From Brevibacterium sp. RIT 803 (lineage in GTDB: Bacteria; Actinomycetota; Actinomycetes; Actinomycetales; Brevibacteriaceae): 64,000 nucleotides of DNA. Made by a program: the position numbers and the translations under genes. Below the pieces are notes generated by a model. The model ran no database searches. It saw nothing but the letters and a program-made list of their open reading frames with translations, and was not told the origin of the DNA. The stretch lies in the NCBI RefSeq assembly GCF_016892625.1, contig NZ_JAFEMW010000006.1, positions 310,001-374,000 on the forward strand. The letters are read 5' to 3'. Below are positions 9,497 to 18,480 of the stretch, piece after piece (position 1 is the stretch's first letter; each line of letters begins with the position of its first letter).

Positions 9497-10312
9497 ATGT
9501 TCAGTGGTGGAACCCGGGCCGGGACCAGCCTGACGATCGTTGTTGCGGCCCTGACGCTGTCGTCGTGCGCGACGCCGTCCGACAGGGACGACGACGATGG
9601 TGCGTCCGCTCATTCCGCGATGGTCGCGGCGCCGGCACAGCAGAACGGCTTCGGGGATTTCGCCGCCCCCGCACAGATCACCCCACCCGGAGCAGAGACC
9701 GCAGAGACGACAGGTCCAGCCCACTCCGCTCGGGTCCCCGGACTGGGCCCGGAGACAGCCGCACAGATTCCCGCAGAGACCTCACAGGTCCTCGTTGCCA
9801 GCGGGCCGGATGCGAATTCCGATTCCGGGCAGCTGAGCTTCTACAGCATCGAAGACGGGCAGTGGAAGAAGCGCAAGACGTTCGACACCCACAATGGGAA
9901 GAAGGGCTGGCTGGCCGATCGCCGGGAGGGCGACAAGACGTCACCGGTCGGAGTCTTCACACTCAGCGATGCAGGCGGGTACAAGCAGGACCCGGGCACG
10001 GCGCTTCCCTACACCCAGGATGATCGGCTCCCCTCCTCGGCGACGGTGGCATACGGTCCCGAGTACGAGCGCGTCTTCGACTACATCATCGCCATCGACT
10101 ACAACCGCGTACCGGGCGCCGCGCCCACCGACAGGACTCGCCCGCTGGGCTGGGACAAGGGCGGCGGCATCTGGCTGCACCTCGATCATGATTCCGGGAC
10201 GAACGGCTGTGTGACGCTCAAGGAGAAGGACCTCAAATGGATCCTTGGAACCATCGACCCCGATGCCCACCCGCGCATCGCCATGGGACCTGAGTCCCAA
10301 CTGCAGAAGTAG
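9497..10312 (+). CDS. Lipoprotein with L,D-transpeptidase (YkuD-like) domain
   Basis: A signal peptide ends in the lipobox LSSC (lipidated Cys at residue 24). A long Ala/Pro/Thr linker follows, and from about residue 90 a domain with the L,D-transpeptidase pattern of a His followed by SGTNGCVTL, giving the catalytic Cys near residue 238. Such enzymes make 3-3 peptidoglycan cross-links or attach proteins to the wall. The catalytic region resembles the divergent YkuD-like families of Actinomycetota rather than classical Ldt enzymes, so the exact reaction is uncertain. It is divergent from the Gly/Pro-rich gene and followed closely by a reductase. Confidence 0.8.
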   Translation: MFSGGTRAGTSLTIVVAALTLSSCATPSDRDDDDGASAHSAMVAAPAQQNGFGDFAAPAQITPPGAETAETTGPAHSARVPGLGPETAAQIPAETSQVLVASGPDANSDSGQLSFYSIEDGQWKKRKTFDTHNGKKGWLADRREGDKTSPVGVFTLSDAGGYKQDPGTALPYTQDDRLPSSATVAYGPEYERVFDYIIAIDYNRVPGAAPTDRTRPLGWDKGGGIWLHLDHDSGTNGCVTLKEKDLKWILGTIDPDAHPRIAMGPESQLQK

Positions 10313-10322
10313 AGGCACCGCG

Positions 10323-10871
10323 ATGCGAAAGCTCATCATCTCCCTCGTACAGACGATCAACGGAGCGTATGCCCTGGACGGTTGGTCGACAGGCGTGTCC
10401 ACGAAGGCCGACTTCAACTACTTCATATCCCTGCGCAGACAGGCAGGTGCCATCATCATCGATCGCCGGACCGCGCTCAATCCCGCACTGCCGGTCATCA
10501 ACGCACCGGGCAAAGCCCTCGAACACACCCCCGTACATGTCCTGACCGAATCAGACCCGGACGACCTGAGCCAGCAGCTCGCCGAGGCCGGCCTCGACTA
10601 CCGAGCTCAGCACTTCACTCCGGACACTGCCGCGCAGGTGCTCGAAGCCGCCGAGTCCACCGGTGAGACTCTGGTGTGCGAGTCCGGACCGAACCTCGCC
10701 TACCGGCTGCTCGATTCCGTCCCAAGTGCCGAACTGCACCTGAGCCTGAGCCCGCTCTATTCCCGCAGCACCGGCAGCCACTTCTCCCAACTCGAGGCCA
10801 CCCTCAACTTGCGAGTCATCGATGTGCGAACCGTCGATGACCAGGTCTTCATCCGCTATGCAAAGGCCTGA
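10323..10871 (+). CDS. RibD C-terminal / dihydrofolate-reductase family protein
   Basis: 182 residues beginning MRKLIISLVQTINGAYALDG, with DRRTALNP in the middle and a C-terminal ETLVCESGPNLAYRLLD segment. This is the RibD_C (DHFR-fold, NADPH-binding) pattern. The usual N-terminal deaminase half of RibD is absent, so it is a free-standing reductase-like domain whose substrate is unknown. It starts 10 bases after the L,D-transpeptidase stop and is probably co-transcribed. ATG 10323 follows a GAGG box. Confidence 0.75.
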   Translation: MRKLIISLVQTINGAYALDGWSTGVSTKADFNYFISLRRQAGAIIIDRRTALNPALPVINAPGKALEHTPVHVLTESDPDDLSQQLAEAGLDYRAQHFTPDTAAQVLEAAESTGETLVCESGPNLAYRLLDSVPSAELHLSLSPLYSRSTGSHFSQLEATLNLRVIDVRTVDDQVFIRYAKA

Positions 10872-10908
10872 ACCGAAGCCAGGGCCCGAACATAGTCCAT
10901 GACCTGGC

Positions 10909-11577
10909 CTAGACGCCCAGCTGAGTGCTGATCTCGTGCTCAGCTGGACGAGTCAGCACCGCGCTGGCTGCTTCGGCAACTGCGGGAAGGCTGATCGTCT
11001 CGACTCCCCCACGCAGATCGTTGCGGTCATCACCACCGATGGGCGCCATGATCTTGAGCTCGCGGTAGTCCACGGAGTCCGTCTCGGCCTCGGCCACCCT
11101 GATGAGCATCTCTTGAGCGGCGCCGAATACGCTGATCGCTCCAGACCCGACGCAGGCTTCGACGCTGGCCACACCGTTGAGAGCCAAGTGCCGGACATGG
11201 GCACGTCCTGCCTCCTCGGCGAGCGCCTCCGATTCCTCGGCGAGCGCCTCCGATACGACACAGGCCGCGAAATGACCACGCAGGTATGAGGAGTAGTCCT
11301 CATCGAAGGAAGCGATCCCCCGAGCGATCATCGCGATGTCCACGTACCATCCACCGACCGCAGCGATGACCGCGTCGACCGGCGATGCGTCCAACCGGCG
11401 GAGTTCGTCGATGACGGCTTGGGGTCGATCCACCCAATCGGGGACGACGACGGGTTCATAGTCAGTCGTGGCCTCCGGCTGTGAACGGACGATGCCGGTG
11501 ATGCGATGGTCAGCGTACAGGTGCTGGGCCAGGCCCGTGCCGACGTGGCCGGAGGCTCCGAAGATGAGGATGTGCAT
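10909..11577 (-). CDS. NAD(P)-binding Rossmann protein (atypical SDR)
   Basis: 222 residues starting MHILIFGASGHVGTGLAQHL, the GxxGxxG dinucleotide-binding motif of NAD(P)H-binding atypical short-chain dehydrogenases. No standard YxxxK catalytic pair is evident, which is common in this subgroup. An in-frame 18-bp tandem duplication (about 11,214-11,250) encodes two copies of ESEALAEE-like residues in a helix. The substrate is unknown. Confidence 0.75.
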   Translation of the reverse strand: MHILIFGASGHVGTGLAQHLYADHRITGIVRSQPEATTDYEPVVVPDWVDRPQAVIDELRRLDASPVDAVIAAVGGWYVDIAMIARGIASFDEDYSSYLRGHFAACVVSEALAEESEALAEEAGRAHVRHLALNGVASVEACVGSGAISVFGAAQEMLIRVAEAETDSVDYRELKIMAPIGGDDRNDLRGGVETISLPAVAEAASAVLTRPAEHEISTQLGV

Positions 11578-11695
11578 GCCCCGAGTCTATTTGCTCAATC
11601 CACCGCTGCTCCGATGGCTCCACCAGCGCCGAGGACCGCGGAGCCGGGCGCGATAGGGTTCTGTCACAACCGCTCCCCCTCTGTCGAAGGACCTC

Positions 11696-12565
11696 ATGGC
11701 CGATCAGCATGAACTCACACGGCTCGAACAGTTCCTCGACCGATTCGCCAATCGGCATCTCGCACAGGTGCCGGACGGGGTGCGGGAGTTCCTCGTCTTC
11801 GGGATCAAACAGGCGTGGGCCTGCCTGTTCGGAGCCCTCATGCTGCTCGCGATCATTCTCACCGCTTGGTGGTACCCGGACGATGCGGGCCTGGCCCGCA
11901 ATGATCTCCTCGTGATCCTGGCAGTCCTGATCCAGGCGGCGATGCTCCTTCTGCGGCTGGAGACCGGGCGCGAGCTGTGGGTCATCGTTGTGTTCCACAT
12001 CGTCGGCACCGGAATGGAGATCTTCAAGACGTCGATGGGGTCGTGGAACTATGCGGCCGGAGGTGTCCTCCACATCGCGGCTGTGCCCCTGTTCACCGGG
12101 TTCATGTACGCGGCGGTCGGCTCCTATATCGTGCGCGTCTATCGTCTCTTCGACCTGCGGTTCAGTCATTACCCGCCGAGGTGGATCACCACGGTCATCG
12201 CCGCCGCGATCTACCTCAACTTCTTCACCCACCACTACATAGTCGATGTGCGTCTCTTCCTCGTCGTTGCTGTCGGGGTGGTGTTCTTCCGATGTCGGAT
12301 GCACTTCCACGTGCACAAACTGACGCTGCGCATGCCGGTCCTCCTTGCGTTCGTGCTGGTGGCGTTCTTCATCTGGATCGCTGAGAACATCGGCACCGTC
12401 ACCGGCGCATGGCTCTACCCCTCCCAGATCGACGGATGGCAGATGGTGCCGGTGACCAAACTGGTGGCGTGGTTCCTGCTCATGATGATCTCCGTCGTCC
12501 TCGTCACCTTCGTCTACCCTCCCAAACCGCCTGATAAGACCAGGTCTACTGATATTCTGAGCTGA
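11696..12565 (+). CDS. DUF817 family integral membrane protein
   Basis: 289 residues with about eight hydrophobic helices and the sequence pattern of DUF817: GTGMEIFKTSMGSWNY, a stretch of membrane histidines (NFFTHHYI and HFHVHKL), and WIAENIGTVTGAWLYP. The family has no established function; the conserved histidines suggest metal or cofactor binding, which is only inference. ATG 11696 follows GAAGGA at a good distance. The acylase gene begins 26 bases downstream, so the two may form one unit. Confidence 0.8.
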   Translation: MADQHELTRLEQFLDRFANRHLAQVPDGVREFLVFGIKQAWACLFGALMLLAIILTAWWYPDDAGLARNDLLVILAVLIQAAMLLLRLETGRELWVIVVFHIVGTGMEIFKTSMGSWNYAAGGVLHIAAVPLFTGFMYAAVGSYIVRVYRLFDLRFSHYPPRWITTVIAAAIYLNFFTHHYIVDVRLFLVVAVGVVFFRCRMHFHVHKLTLRMPVLLAFVLVAFFIWIAENIGTVTGAWLYPSQIDGWQMVPVTKLVAWFLLMMISVVLVTFVYPPKPPDKTRSTDILS

Positions 12566-12591
12566 AACTCAGACTCGGTCGAAGGAGACAC

Positions 12592-15246
12592 ATGGCAGAC
12601 GCGGATTCAGAGGATTCCAGTGCTCTGGTCAAAGCCGTTCGACCGCCGTCCGGCGCGCATCGCTTGGTGAGCGCGAAGGTCCTCATCCGCATCCTCGCGG
12701 CCGTCCTCGTTCTGCTGCTCGTCCTCACCCTTCTCGGTGTCTTCCTCGTCCAACGGTCCTATCCCACCACGGACGGCGACATCTCACTGTCGGGCCTGGA
12801 CGCCGAGGTCAGCGTCACCCGCGATGACTCGGGCGTGCCGACCATTGAGGCGAGTAACTCCCACGACCTCTTCATGGCCCAGGGCTTCGTCCACGCCCAG
12901 GATCGATTCTGGGAGATGGACTTCCGCAGGCATGTCACCTCGGGCCGGCTCTCGGAACTCTTCGGCGAGTCACAGTTCGGCACCGACAAGTTCATTCGCA
13001 CACTGGGCTGGAGGAAGGTCGCCGAGGCGGAGGTCGCGGCACTCGATGACAAGACGCGCGCGTACTACGAAGCCTATGCAGAGGGCGTCAACGCCTACCT
13101 GCACGACAAGTCCCCCACCGAGGTGTCCCTCGAGTACGGCATCGTCGGCCTGCAGGCCGGTGGAGTCGAGATCGAGGAATGGACTCCGGTCGACAGTGTC
13201 TCCTGGCTCAAGGCCATGGCCTGGGACCTGCGCTCGAATGTCGAGGATGAGATCGACCGAGCAATCAGCCAGACCGCGCTCGATGATGAGCAGATGGCCG
13301 ACATCTATCCCGACTACCCCTATGACACCCGCCCGACGATCGTCGGAGGCAATGCCGGTGCCAAAGCACGTGACGAAGACGAAGCACGTGACGAAGATGA
13401 AGCACGTGCCGGGGGCGAGGTGACTGCTGCGGACACACAGCAATCGGGACACGGCGGAGGGACCGAGACTCCCAGCAACCTCGGCGAGCTCAAGGAGCAC
13501 CTGAAGTCGCTGCCGGTGCTCCTGGGAGTCAACAGTCATGACATCGGGTCGAACTCGTGGGTGGTCTCCGGTGAGCACACCTCCACCGGTGCCCCGCTGC
13601 TGGCCAATGATCCGCACCTGGCTCCCGCTATGCCCTCCGTCTGGCATCAGATCGGACTGCGCTGCACCGAGGTCACGCCCGAATGCCCCTTCGACGTGTC
13701 CGGCTTCTCCTTCTCCGGGCTGCCCGGGGTCATCATCGGCCACAACCAGAGCATCGCCTGGGGACTGACGAACCTGGGGCCCGACGTCGCCGATCTCGTG
13801 GTCGAGAAGGTCCGCGACGGCGAAGTCGTCCGTGATTCTGGGGACGACCCCGTGACCACACGCAAAGAGACCGTGAAGATCGCGAAACAGGAACCTCGCG
13901 AGATCACGATCCGCTCGACGAGCAACGGCCCTCTCATCTCGGACGTCGACGGATCCTACCGCGATGTGCTCGATGCCTCGACCGGGGCGAATTCCGAAGA
14001 CACGAAATCAGGTCCAGCCGATGAGCACTACCAGCTGGCGCTGCAGTGGACGGCCCTGGAGCCGGGCAACACGGCCTCGGCGATCTTCGGGCTCAATGCG
14101 GCGACGAACTGGAGCGAATTCCGGCAGGCCGCCTCCCTCTTCGACGTCCCCTCCCAGAACCTCATCTACGCAGACACCGCAGGCAACATCGGCTATCAGG
14201 CGCCGGGAAAGATCCCCAAACGCGGCGACGGCGACGGCATGCTGCCACGGCACGGTTGGAAGACCGACGAAGACTGGCAGGGATACCTCGACTTCGAGGA
14301 TCTGCCGAGTCTGTACAACCCTGCGCGTGGCTGGATCGTGACCGCGAACAATCCAGTCACCCCTCCAGGAGAGTCCGTCCAGTTGAGCAACGACTTCGAC
14401 GATGGAGACCGGGCGAGGAGGATCACGAAGCTGACCCGGGACACGATCGCCAACGGAGAAGTCACGCCAGACGACATGTCCCGCATCCAAAGTGATGATC
14501 TCAATCCCATCGCGCTCACCCTGATCCCGTTGCTGCTCGACATCGATGCGCAAGAGGGCACCGATATCGCGGCGGCGCAGGAGCTGCTCTCGGACTGGAA
14601 CGGCCACGATGATGCCAACAGTGCCGCTGCGGCCTACTTCAATGTCCTCTCGAAGACGATCCTCGACGAAGTGTTCGCTCCGAAGCTGCCCGATGAGGTA
14701 CCTCCGGCCGGCGGATCACGCTGGTACCTCATCATCAAGAACCAGCTGGAGGATCCCGACTCCGAGTGGTGGGCCGACGACGAGGTCGAGAATCGAGACG
14801 AAGCGCTGGCTCGAGCCATGGATTCCGCATGGAAGACGACTGAGGATCTGCTCGGCTCCGAACCCGTGACCTGGCGGTGGGGCATCCTGCACAGGCTGAC
14901 CATCCGCAACGCCAGCCTCGGCGAATCAGGGATCAAACCCATTGAGCGGCTGTTCAATCGAGGCCCCTACGAGGTCTCGGGCGGGTCGGGAGAAGTCAAC
15001 GCCACAGGCTGGGACGCTTCGGTGGGCTTCGAGACGAACTGGGTGCCCTCGATGCGTCAGATCGTTGACCTCAAGGACTTCAACCACTCCCGGTGGATCA
15101 ACCTCACAGGGGCCTCGGGCCATGCCTTCCACCCGCACTATGCCGATCAGACCGAGGACTGGGCGGCCGGCGCAACCCGGCCCTGGCCCTACACACCCGA
15201 TGCGCTGGACCGGCACACCGAGGATTCGCTGGTACTTCGACCCTGA
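12592..15246 (+). CDS. Penicillin acylase family protein (Ntn hydrolase)
   Basis: A self-processing amidase precursor of 884 residues. An N-terminal hydrophobic helix (about residues 23-48) exports or anchors it. The alpha chain is followed by a spacer and then GSNSWVVSG. Ser320 there would become the nucleophile at the N-terminus of the beta chain after autocleavage. The spacer contains a 15-bp in-frame repeat encoding ARDEDE twice, in a hydrophilic segment. The beta chain carries the expected ANDPHL, IGHNQSIAWG and NTASAIFGLN motifs. Family members cleave penicillins, acyl-homoserine lactones or other N-acyl compounds; the sequence alone does not say which. Quorum quenching or cell-envelope roles are both possible. 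Confidence 0.9.
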   Translation: MADADSEDSSALVKAVRPPSGAHRLVSAKVLIRILAAVLVLLLVLTLLGVFLVQRSYPTTDGDISLSGLDAEVSVTRDDSGVPTIEASNSHDLFMAQGFVHAQDRFWEMDFRRHVTSGRLSELFGESQFGTDKFIRTLGWRKVAEAEVAALDDKTRAYYEAYAEGVNAYLHDKSPTEVSLEYGIVGLQAGGVEIEEWTPVDSVSWLKAMAWDLRSNVEDEIDRAISQTALDDEQMADIYPDYPYDTRPTIVGGNAGAKARDEDEARDEDEARAGGEVTAADTQQSGHGGGTETPSNLGELKEHLKSLPVLLGVNSHDIGSNSWVVSGEHTSTGAPLLANDPHLAPAMPSVWHQIGLRCTEVTPECPFDVSGFSFSGLPGVIIGHNQSIAWGLTNLGPDVADLVVEKVRDGEVVRDSGDDPVTTRKETVKIAKQEPREITIRSTSNGPLISDVDGSYRDVLDASTGANSEDTKSGPADEHYQLALQWTALEPGNTASAIFGLNAATNWSEFRQAASLFDVPSQNLIYADTAGNIGYQAPGKIPKRGDGDGMLPRHGWKTDEDWQGYLDFEDLPSLYNPARGWIVTANNPVTPPGESVQLSNDFDDGDRARRITKLTRDTIANGEVTPDDMSRIQSDDLNPIALTLIPLLLDIDAQEGTDIAAAQELLSDWNGHDDANSAAAAYFNVLSKTILDEVFAPKLPDEVPPAGGSRWYLIIKNQLEDPDSEWWADDEVENRDEALARAMDSAWKTTEDLLGSEPVTWRWGILHRLTIRNASLGESGIKPIERLFNRGPYEVSGGSGEVNATGWDASVGFETNWVPSMRQIVDLKDFNHSRWINLTGASGHAFHPHYADQTEDWAAGATRPWPYTPDALDRHTEDSLVLRP

Positions 15247-15262
15247 TCGAGGAGCGAGACGG

Positions 15263-16462
15263 TCAGGCTTTGGGCAGGATCTTCGCCTCGAGGAAGTTCG
15301 CCACATCGTCTTCCCAGCGGACCGGGTCGATGTTCCACTCCTTGGTGTGGTGAGCCTTGTCGTAGACGGGCATCGTCACAAGGTCGCGGCGCACGGACGC
15401 CAGCGCGTGGGAGGGCGAAGACGGCACGAATTCGTCGTCGTCTGAGTGGATGAGCAGCACCGGAACATCGAGTTCCGCAGCGCGTGTCACCCAGTCCAGC
15501 CTGCCCAGATCCAAAGGCGTCTGCAGTCCGGTGATCGGACGCGCCCACGGTTGGGTGATCATCTCCAGCGTGAGTTTGGCGATGGGCGTCGGAAGCATAT
15601 TGCGCCGAGCCTGGCCGTCGAGGACATTCACCCAGTCGACGACTGGACCGTCAAGGACGAGAGCCTTCACGTACCGTCTGTTCCGACCGCGGGAAGCAGC
15701 CTGCAGGGCGATGGCCCCACCCATCGACCACCCGAAGAGGACAACGTCGCGGGCGCCCTGAGACACTGCGAAGTCGATCGCTGCGTCCACGTCGATCCAC
15801 TCGGTGTCGCCGAGGCCGTAGCGGGAGGTGGTCTCGACCCTGACCTCGGCGTCGTTGCGGTAGGACATGGCGATCGCCGGGACTCCCAGCGTATTGAGGA
15901 TCGGGGCGGCTCGCAGGCCTTCGGCTCGGGTGCTGGCGCGGCCGTGGACCAGGATCGCCCAGGTGTCATGAGGTTCGGGATGGTCTGTGGGCAGCAGCCA
16001 GGCAGGCAGCCGTCCCGCGTCGGATTCGATCTCGATGTCCTCAGCGTTGACTCCTGCCGCCAAAGGCTCCGGGTACACGATGCCCGTCCAACGACCGCGA
16101 GAGGCACGCTTGACGTCTCCGCGGGTGACCGAGAGGATCTCTCGGGAGACGGTCCTCGACCGCGGGTCATACTCGACGATGTCACCGATCACGGCATGGC
16201 CGGCGCCCTGATTGAAGTAGAGGCCATAGGTGCCTCGCACCGTCGTCTCTTCATCGGCGGGCAGGTGGATGCGCATATTGGGCGGGAAACCGTCGATGTG
16301 AAGAATCTCGAGTTCTTCCGGCGCGTTTTCGGGAACCACGATCTTTCGCGCGAAATAGACGGCCAGCCCCGAGGACGCCACCGAGATCACGGCGCCGATC
16401 CCAGCACCGACACCCACCGAAGCCAGAAGCAGGCGAGTCGGGAATTTAGAGTCGCGAACCAT
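15263..16462 (-). CDS. Membrane-anchored alpha/beta hydrolase
   Basis: 399 residues with an N-terminal hydrophobic segment (about 10-35, likely anchor). A beta-rich region follows, then an alpha/beta hydrolase domain. The nucleophile elbow is GWSMGGA, the acid is in LIHSDDDEFVP, and the likely catalytic His lies in KAHHTKEW. The oxyanion region reads ILVHGRAS. It resembles the S33/BAAT-type hydrolases of Actinomycetota, usually of unknown substrate. It converges on the acylase gene with a 16-bp gap. Confidence 0.85.
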   Translation of the reverse strand: MVRDSKFPTRLLLASVGVGAGIGAVISVASSGLAVYFARKIVVPENAPEELEILHIDGFPPNMRIHLPADEETTVRGTYGLYFNQGAGHAVIGDIVEYDPRSRTVSREILSVTRGDVKRASRGRWTGIVYPEPLAAGVNAEDIEIESDAGRLPAWLLPTDHPEPHDTWAILVHGRASTRAEGLRAAPILNTLGVPAIAMSYRNDAEVRVETTSRYGLGDTEWIDVDAAIDFAVSQGARDVVLFGWSMGGAIALQAASRGRNRRYVKALVLDGPVVDWVNVLDGQARRNMLPTPIAKLTLEMITQPWARPITGLQTPLDLGRLDWVTRAAELDVPVLLIHSDDDEFVPSSPSHALASVRRDLVTMPVYDKAHHTKEWNIDPVRWEDDVANFLEAKILPKA

Positions 16463-16645
16463 GAATACCTCCTGACTTCATTGTCACCCAAGGAATGAGA
16501 AGTCTCCAAACGCTGTTGTGCAGGTCAGAGGGCTCCCAGAGCCAGCTCGCTGCTGCATCAACCATCGTCGGAGACGGACACCTGCGTGTCCGGCAGCAGT
16601 GGGACAATGGACTCCAACAGATATCGACAAGCACCGGAGGTCGCG

Positions 16646-17071
16646 ATGAGTCAGTCGCCGAACGTCAACACACAAGACAATCCCGAGGAGATCCGCTGGC
16701 AGGACGTCCTCACTCCTGATGAATTCGCAGTGCTGCGCGAAGGCGGCACGGAGCGTCCGTTCACTGGCGAATACGTCGACACGACCAGCGTCGGAATGTA
16801 CCAGTGCCGTGCCTGTGGAGCAGACCTGTTCCCCTCCGATACCAAGTTCTCCTCGCACTGCGGTTGGCCCTCGTTCTACGCTCCCCTGGCCGAGGATCGG
16901 GTCCGCTACCTCCGCGATTCGTCGATGGGCATGGAGCGCGTCGAGGTCCGGTGCGCGAACTGCGATTCACACATGGGCCACCTCTTCGAGGGAGAAGGCT
17001 ACGACACCCCCACCGACCTGCGGTACTGCCTGAACTCAATCTCTCTGCGACTCGTCGACGGTCAGGAATGA
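16646..17071 (+). CDS. msrB: Peptide-methionine (R)-S-oxide reductase MsrB
   Basis: Reduces methionine-R-sulfoxide in proteins after oxidative damage. Two CxxC pairs (CRAC and CANC) make the structural zinc site. The signature RYCLNSISL carries the catalytic Cys near residue 130, and the substrate motif HCGWPSFY is present. ATG 16646 is chosen because GGAGG sits right before it; an upstream ATG in the same frame (16586) would add 20 unconserved residues. The stop overlaps the next start as ATGA, so the pair is translationally coupled. Confidence 0.95.
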   Translation: MSQSPNVNTQDNPEEIRWQDVLTPDEFAVLREGGTERPFTGEYVDTTSVGMYQCRACGADLFPSDTKFSSHCGWPSFYAPLAEDRVRYLRDSSMGMERVEVRCANCDSHMGHLFEGEGYDTPTDLRYCLNSISLRLVDGQE

Positions 17072-17595
17072 GCGAAGAATCACCGCTCGTCATCAAATCC
17101 TTCGACGAGCTGACGATCACTGAGCTCTACGGGATCGTCCAGCTGCGGTCCCAGGTCTTCGTCGTCGAGCAGAACTGCATCTTCCTTGATCAGGACGGAG
17201 TCGACACGTTGCCGCAGACCCTGCACGCCTTCTACCCCGGTGACGTCAGGACCATGCAGGACACCCACGGCGCCGAGGTAGGGCGCAGTCTTGCGCCCAA
17301 GGCCTACGCCCGCATCCTCCCGCCCGACTTTCCCGACGGCCCGGCTCATGAGCCGGGAGCCCGCAGCATCAGTCGGGTCGTGACGAACCCCCACCTGCGC
17401 GGCCAAGGCTGGAGTCGGCGGCTGATCGGCGAGCTCGTCGCCGGCCACAGTCACGGACTGCTGACACTCAACGCCCAATCCCACCTCGAAAGGTTCTACA
17501 CGAGCTTCGGATTCAGCCCGAATGGTCCGCGGTTCCTCGAGGACGGGATCGAGCACACCCCGATGTCACGACCGGCGGATGCTTCGTCGGCCTGA
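17068..17595 (+). CDS. GNAT family N-acetyltransferase (ElaA-like)
   Basis: 175 residues. The N-terminal ELYGIVQLRSQVFVVEQNCIF followed by DG and the acetyl-CoA loop RVVTNPHLRGQGWSRRLI match the ElaA subgroup of GNAT enzymes. The C-terminal LERFYTSFGFSP is the usual end of the fold. The acceptor is not known for this subgroup. The ATGA overlap with msrB implies co-expression, perhaps under oxidative stress. Confidence 0.88.
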   Translation: MSEESPLVIKSFDELTITELYGIVQLRSQVFVVEQNCIFLDQDGVDTLPQTLHAFYPGDVRTMQDTHGAEVGRSLAPKAYARILPPDFPDGPAHEPGARSISRVVTNPHLRGQGWSRRLIGELVAGHSHGLLTLNAQSHLERFYTSFGFSPNGPRFLEDGIEHTPMSRPADASSA

Positions 17596-17673
17596 AGGGT
17601 TCCACGTGCCCGAGGTGCTTCGGAGTGCCCGGGGCGCCGCAGCGGAAAGTGAACCGAGGACTGTCGTGGCGGT

Positions 17674-18126
17674 TCAATCGGCGGCGTGAGATGCGTCGGC
17701 CGCGGCGATGATCTTCGTCATAGTGGAGTGAAGTTCGCGCAGCTCCGTTTCACCCATATCGAGTTTGGTCATCATCTGACCTGGGATCGCCTCAGCCGTC
17801 GCACGAAGCTTCGCGCCTGTGTCGGTCAATGAGACTTCAACGACTCTTTCGTCATAGCTGCTGCGTCGCTTCTCCACGTAGTCCAGCGCTTCGAGGCGTT
17901 TGATCAGCGGTGACACCGTTGCAGCTTCGAGGCGGAGCAGCTCAGCAATCCTCCTCACTGGCAGCGTTTCATGCTGCCACAGAGCCAACATGACCAGGTA
18001 CTGCGGATGGGTCAGATGAATCGGCTCAAGCACCGAACGATAGGCGGAGATCACTGCGCGCGAGGCGACGGCCAGGGCAAAGCAGACCTGACTCTCCAGA
18101 GCCAGAGGATCGTGGGTGGTCGACAT
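17674..18126 (-). CDS. MarR family transcriptional regulator
   Basis: 150 residues with the winged-helix pattern of MarR: VRRIAELLRLEAATVSPLIKRLEALDYVEKRRSSYDERVVEVSLTD in order, the last part being the wing with its DxR motif. Family members repress a neighbouring gene and themselves, and release DNA when they bind a phenolic ligand or are oxidised. No Cys is present in the DNA-binding region, so ligand sensing is more likely than thiol sensing. A perfect palindrome lies about 35 bases upstream of the start, between this gene and a small divergent ORF. Confidence 0.9.
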   Translation of the reverse strand: MSTTHDPLALESQVCFALAVASRAVISAYRSVLEPIHLTHPQYLVMLALWQHETLPVRRIAELLRLEAATVSPLIKRLEALDYVEKRRSSYDERVVEVSLTDTGAKLRATAEAIPGQMMTKLDMGETELRELHSTMTKIIAAADASHAAD

Positions 18127-18161
18127 CGCTTATCATCCTTCAAAGGAGACGGATCATTTAG

Positions 18162-18188
18162 TTAGTGCACTAATGGTTAGTGTACAAT
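18162..18188. promoter_or_regulatory. Palindromic MarR-type operator pair with promoter
   Basis: TTAGTGCACTAA (18162-18173) is a perfect 12-bp palindrome. A second, imperfect copy TTAGTGTACAAT follows at 18177-18188, 15 bp later. The second copy overlaps a TACAAT hexamer that could be the -10 box for the rightward small gene. Two in-phase sites between marR and its divergent neighbour fit an autoregulatory operator; binding is inferred. Confidence 0.6.
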
Positions 18189-18250
18189 GGATTCATCAGG
18201 TTCGCTTCAAGGGGGCCGCAGCTCGGCCCTTAGACTTCGAATGGACTCTC

Positions 18251-18463
18251 ATGTCAGACTCACACGATCCCCAGCGACGCGTTGCGTGGCTCAATCGCTT
18301 CTTCCGCAAGATCGTCGGGCCTGCACAAGTCGACAATTCCCGTCCCGGCGGCTACTACGAGGACGAGCACCTGCGACATGAACGGCTCGACGCGATGGGG
18401 CTGGAGATGCGCACAGACGCCAATGGACACTCGTACGTGGTGGAGAAGAAGCAGCCTGAGTGA
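18251..18463 (+). CDS. Small conserved-looking protein of 70 residues
   Basis: Starts ATG 18251 and reads MSDSHDPQRRVAWLNRFFRK, ending VVEKKQPE. It is hydrophilic, highly charged and without a signal or membrane segment. It is divergent from the MarR gene with the palindromic operator between them, which is the reason to think it real and regulated. No family recognised. Confidence 0.5.
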   Translation: MSDSHDPQRRVAWLNRFFRKIVGPAQVDNSRPGGYYEDEHLRHERLDAMGLEMRTDANGHSYVVEKKQPE

Positions 18464-18480
18464 ACAGTCCTCCGCTCTGA

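Noticed and set aside
15446..16498. 350-codon plus-strand frame across the alpha/beta hydrolase
   Set aside because: Antisense shadow; the minus strand has the catalytic triad.
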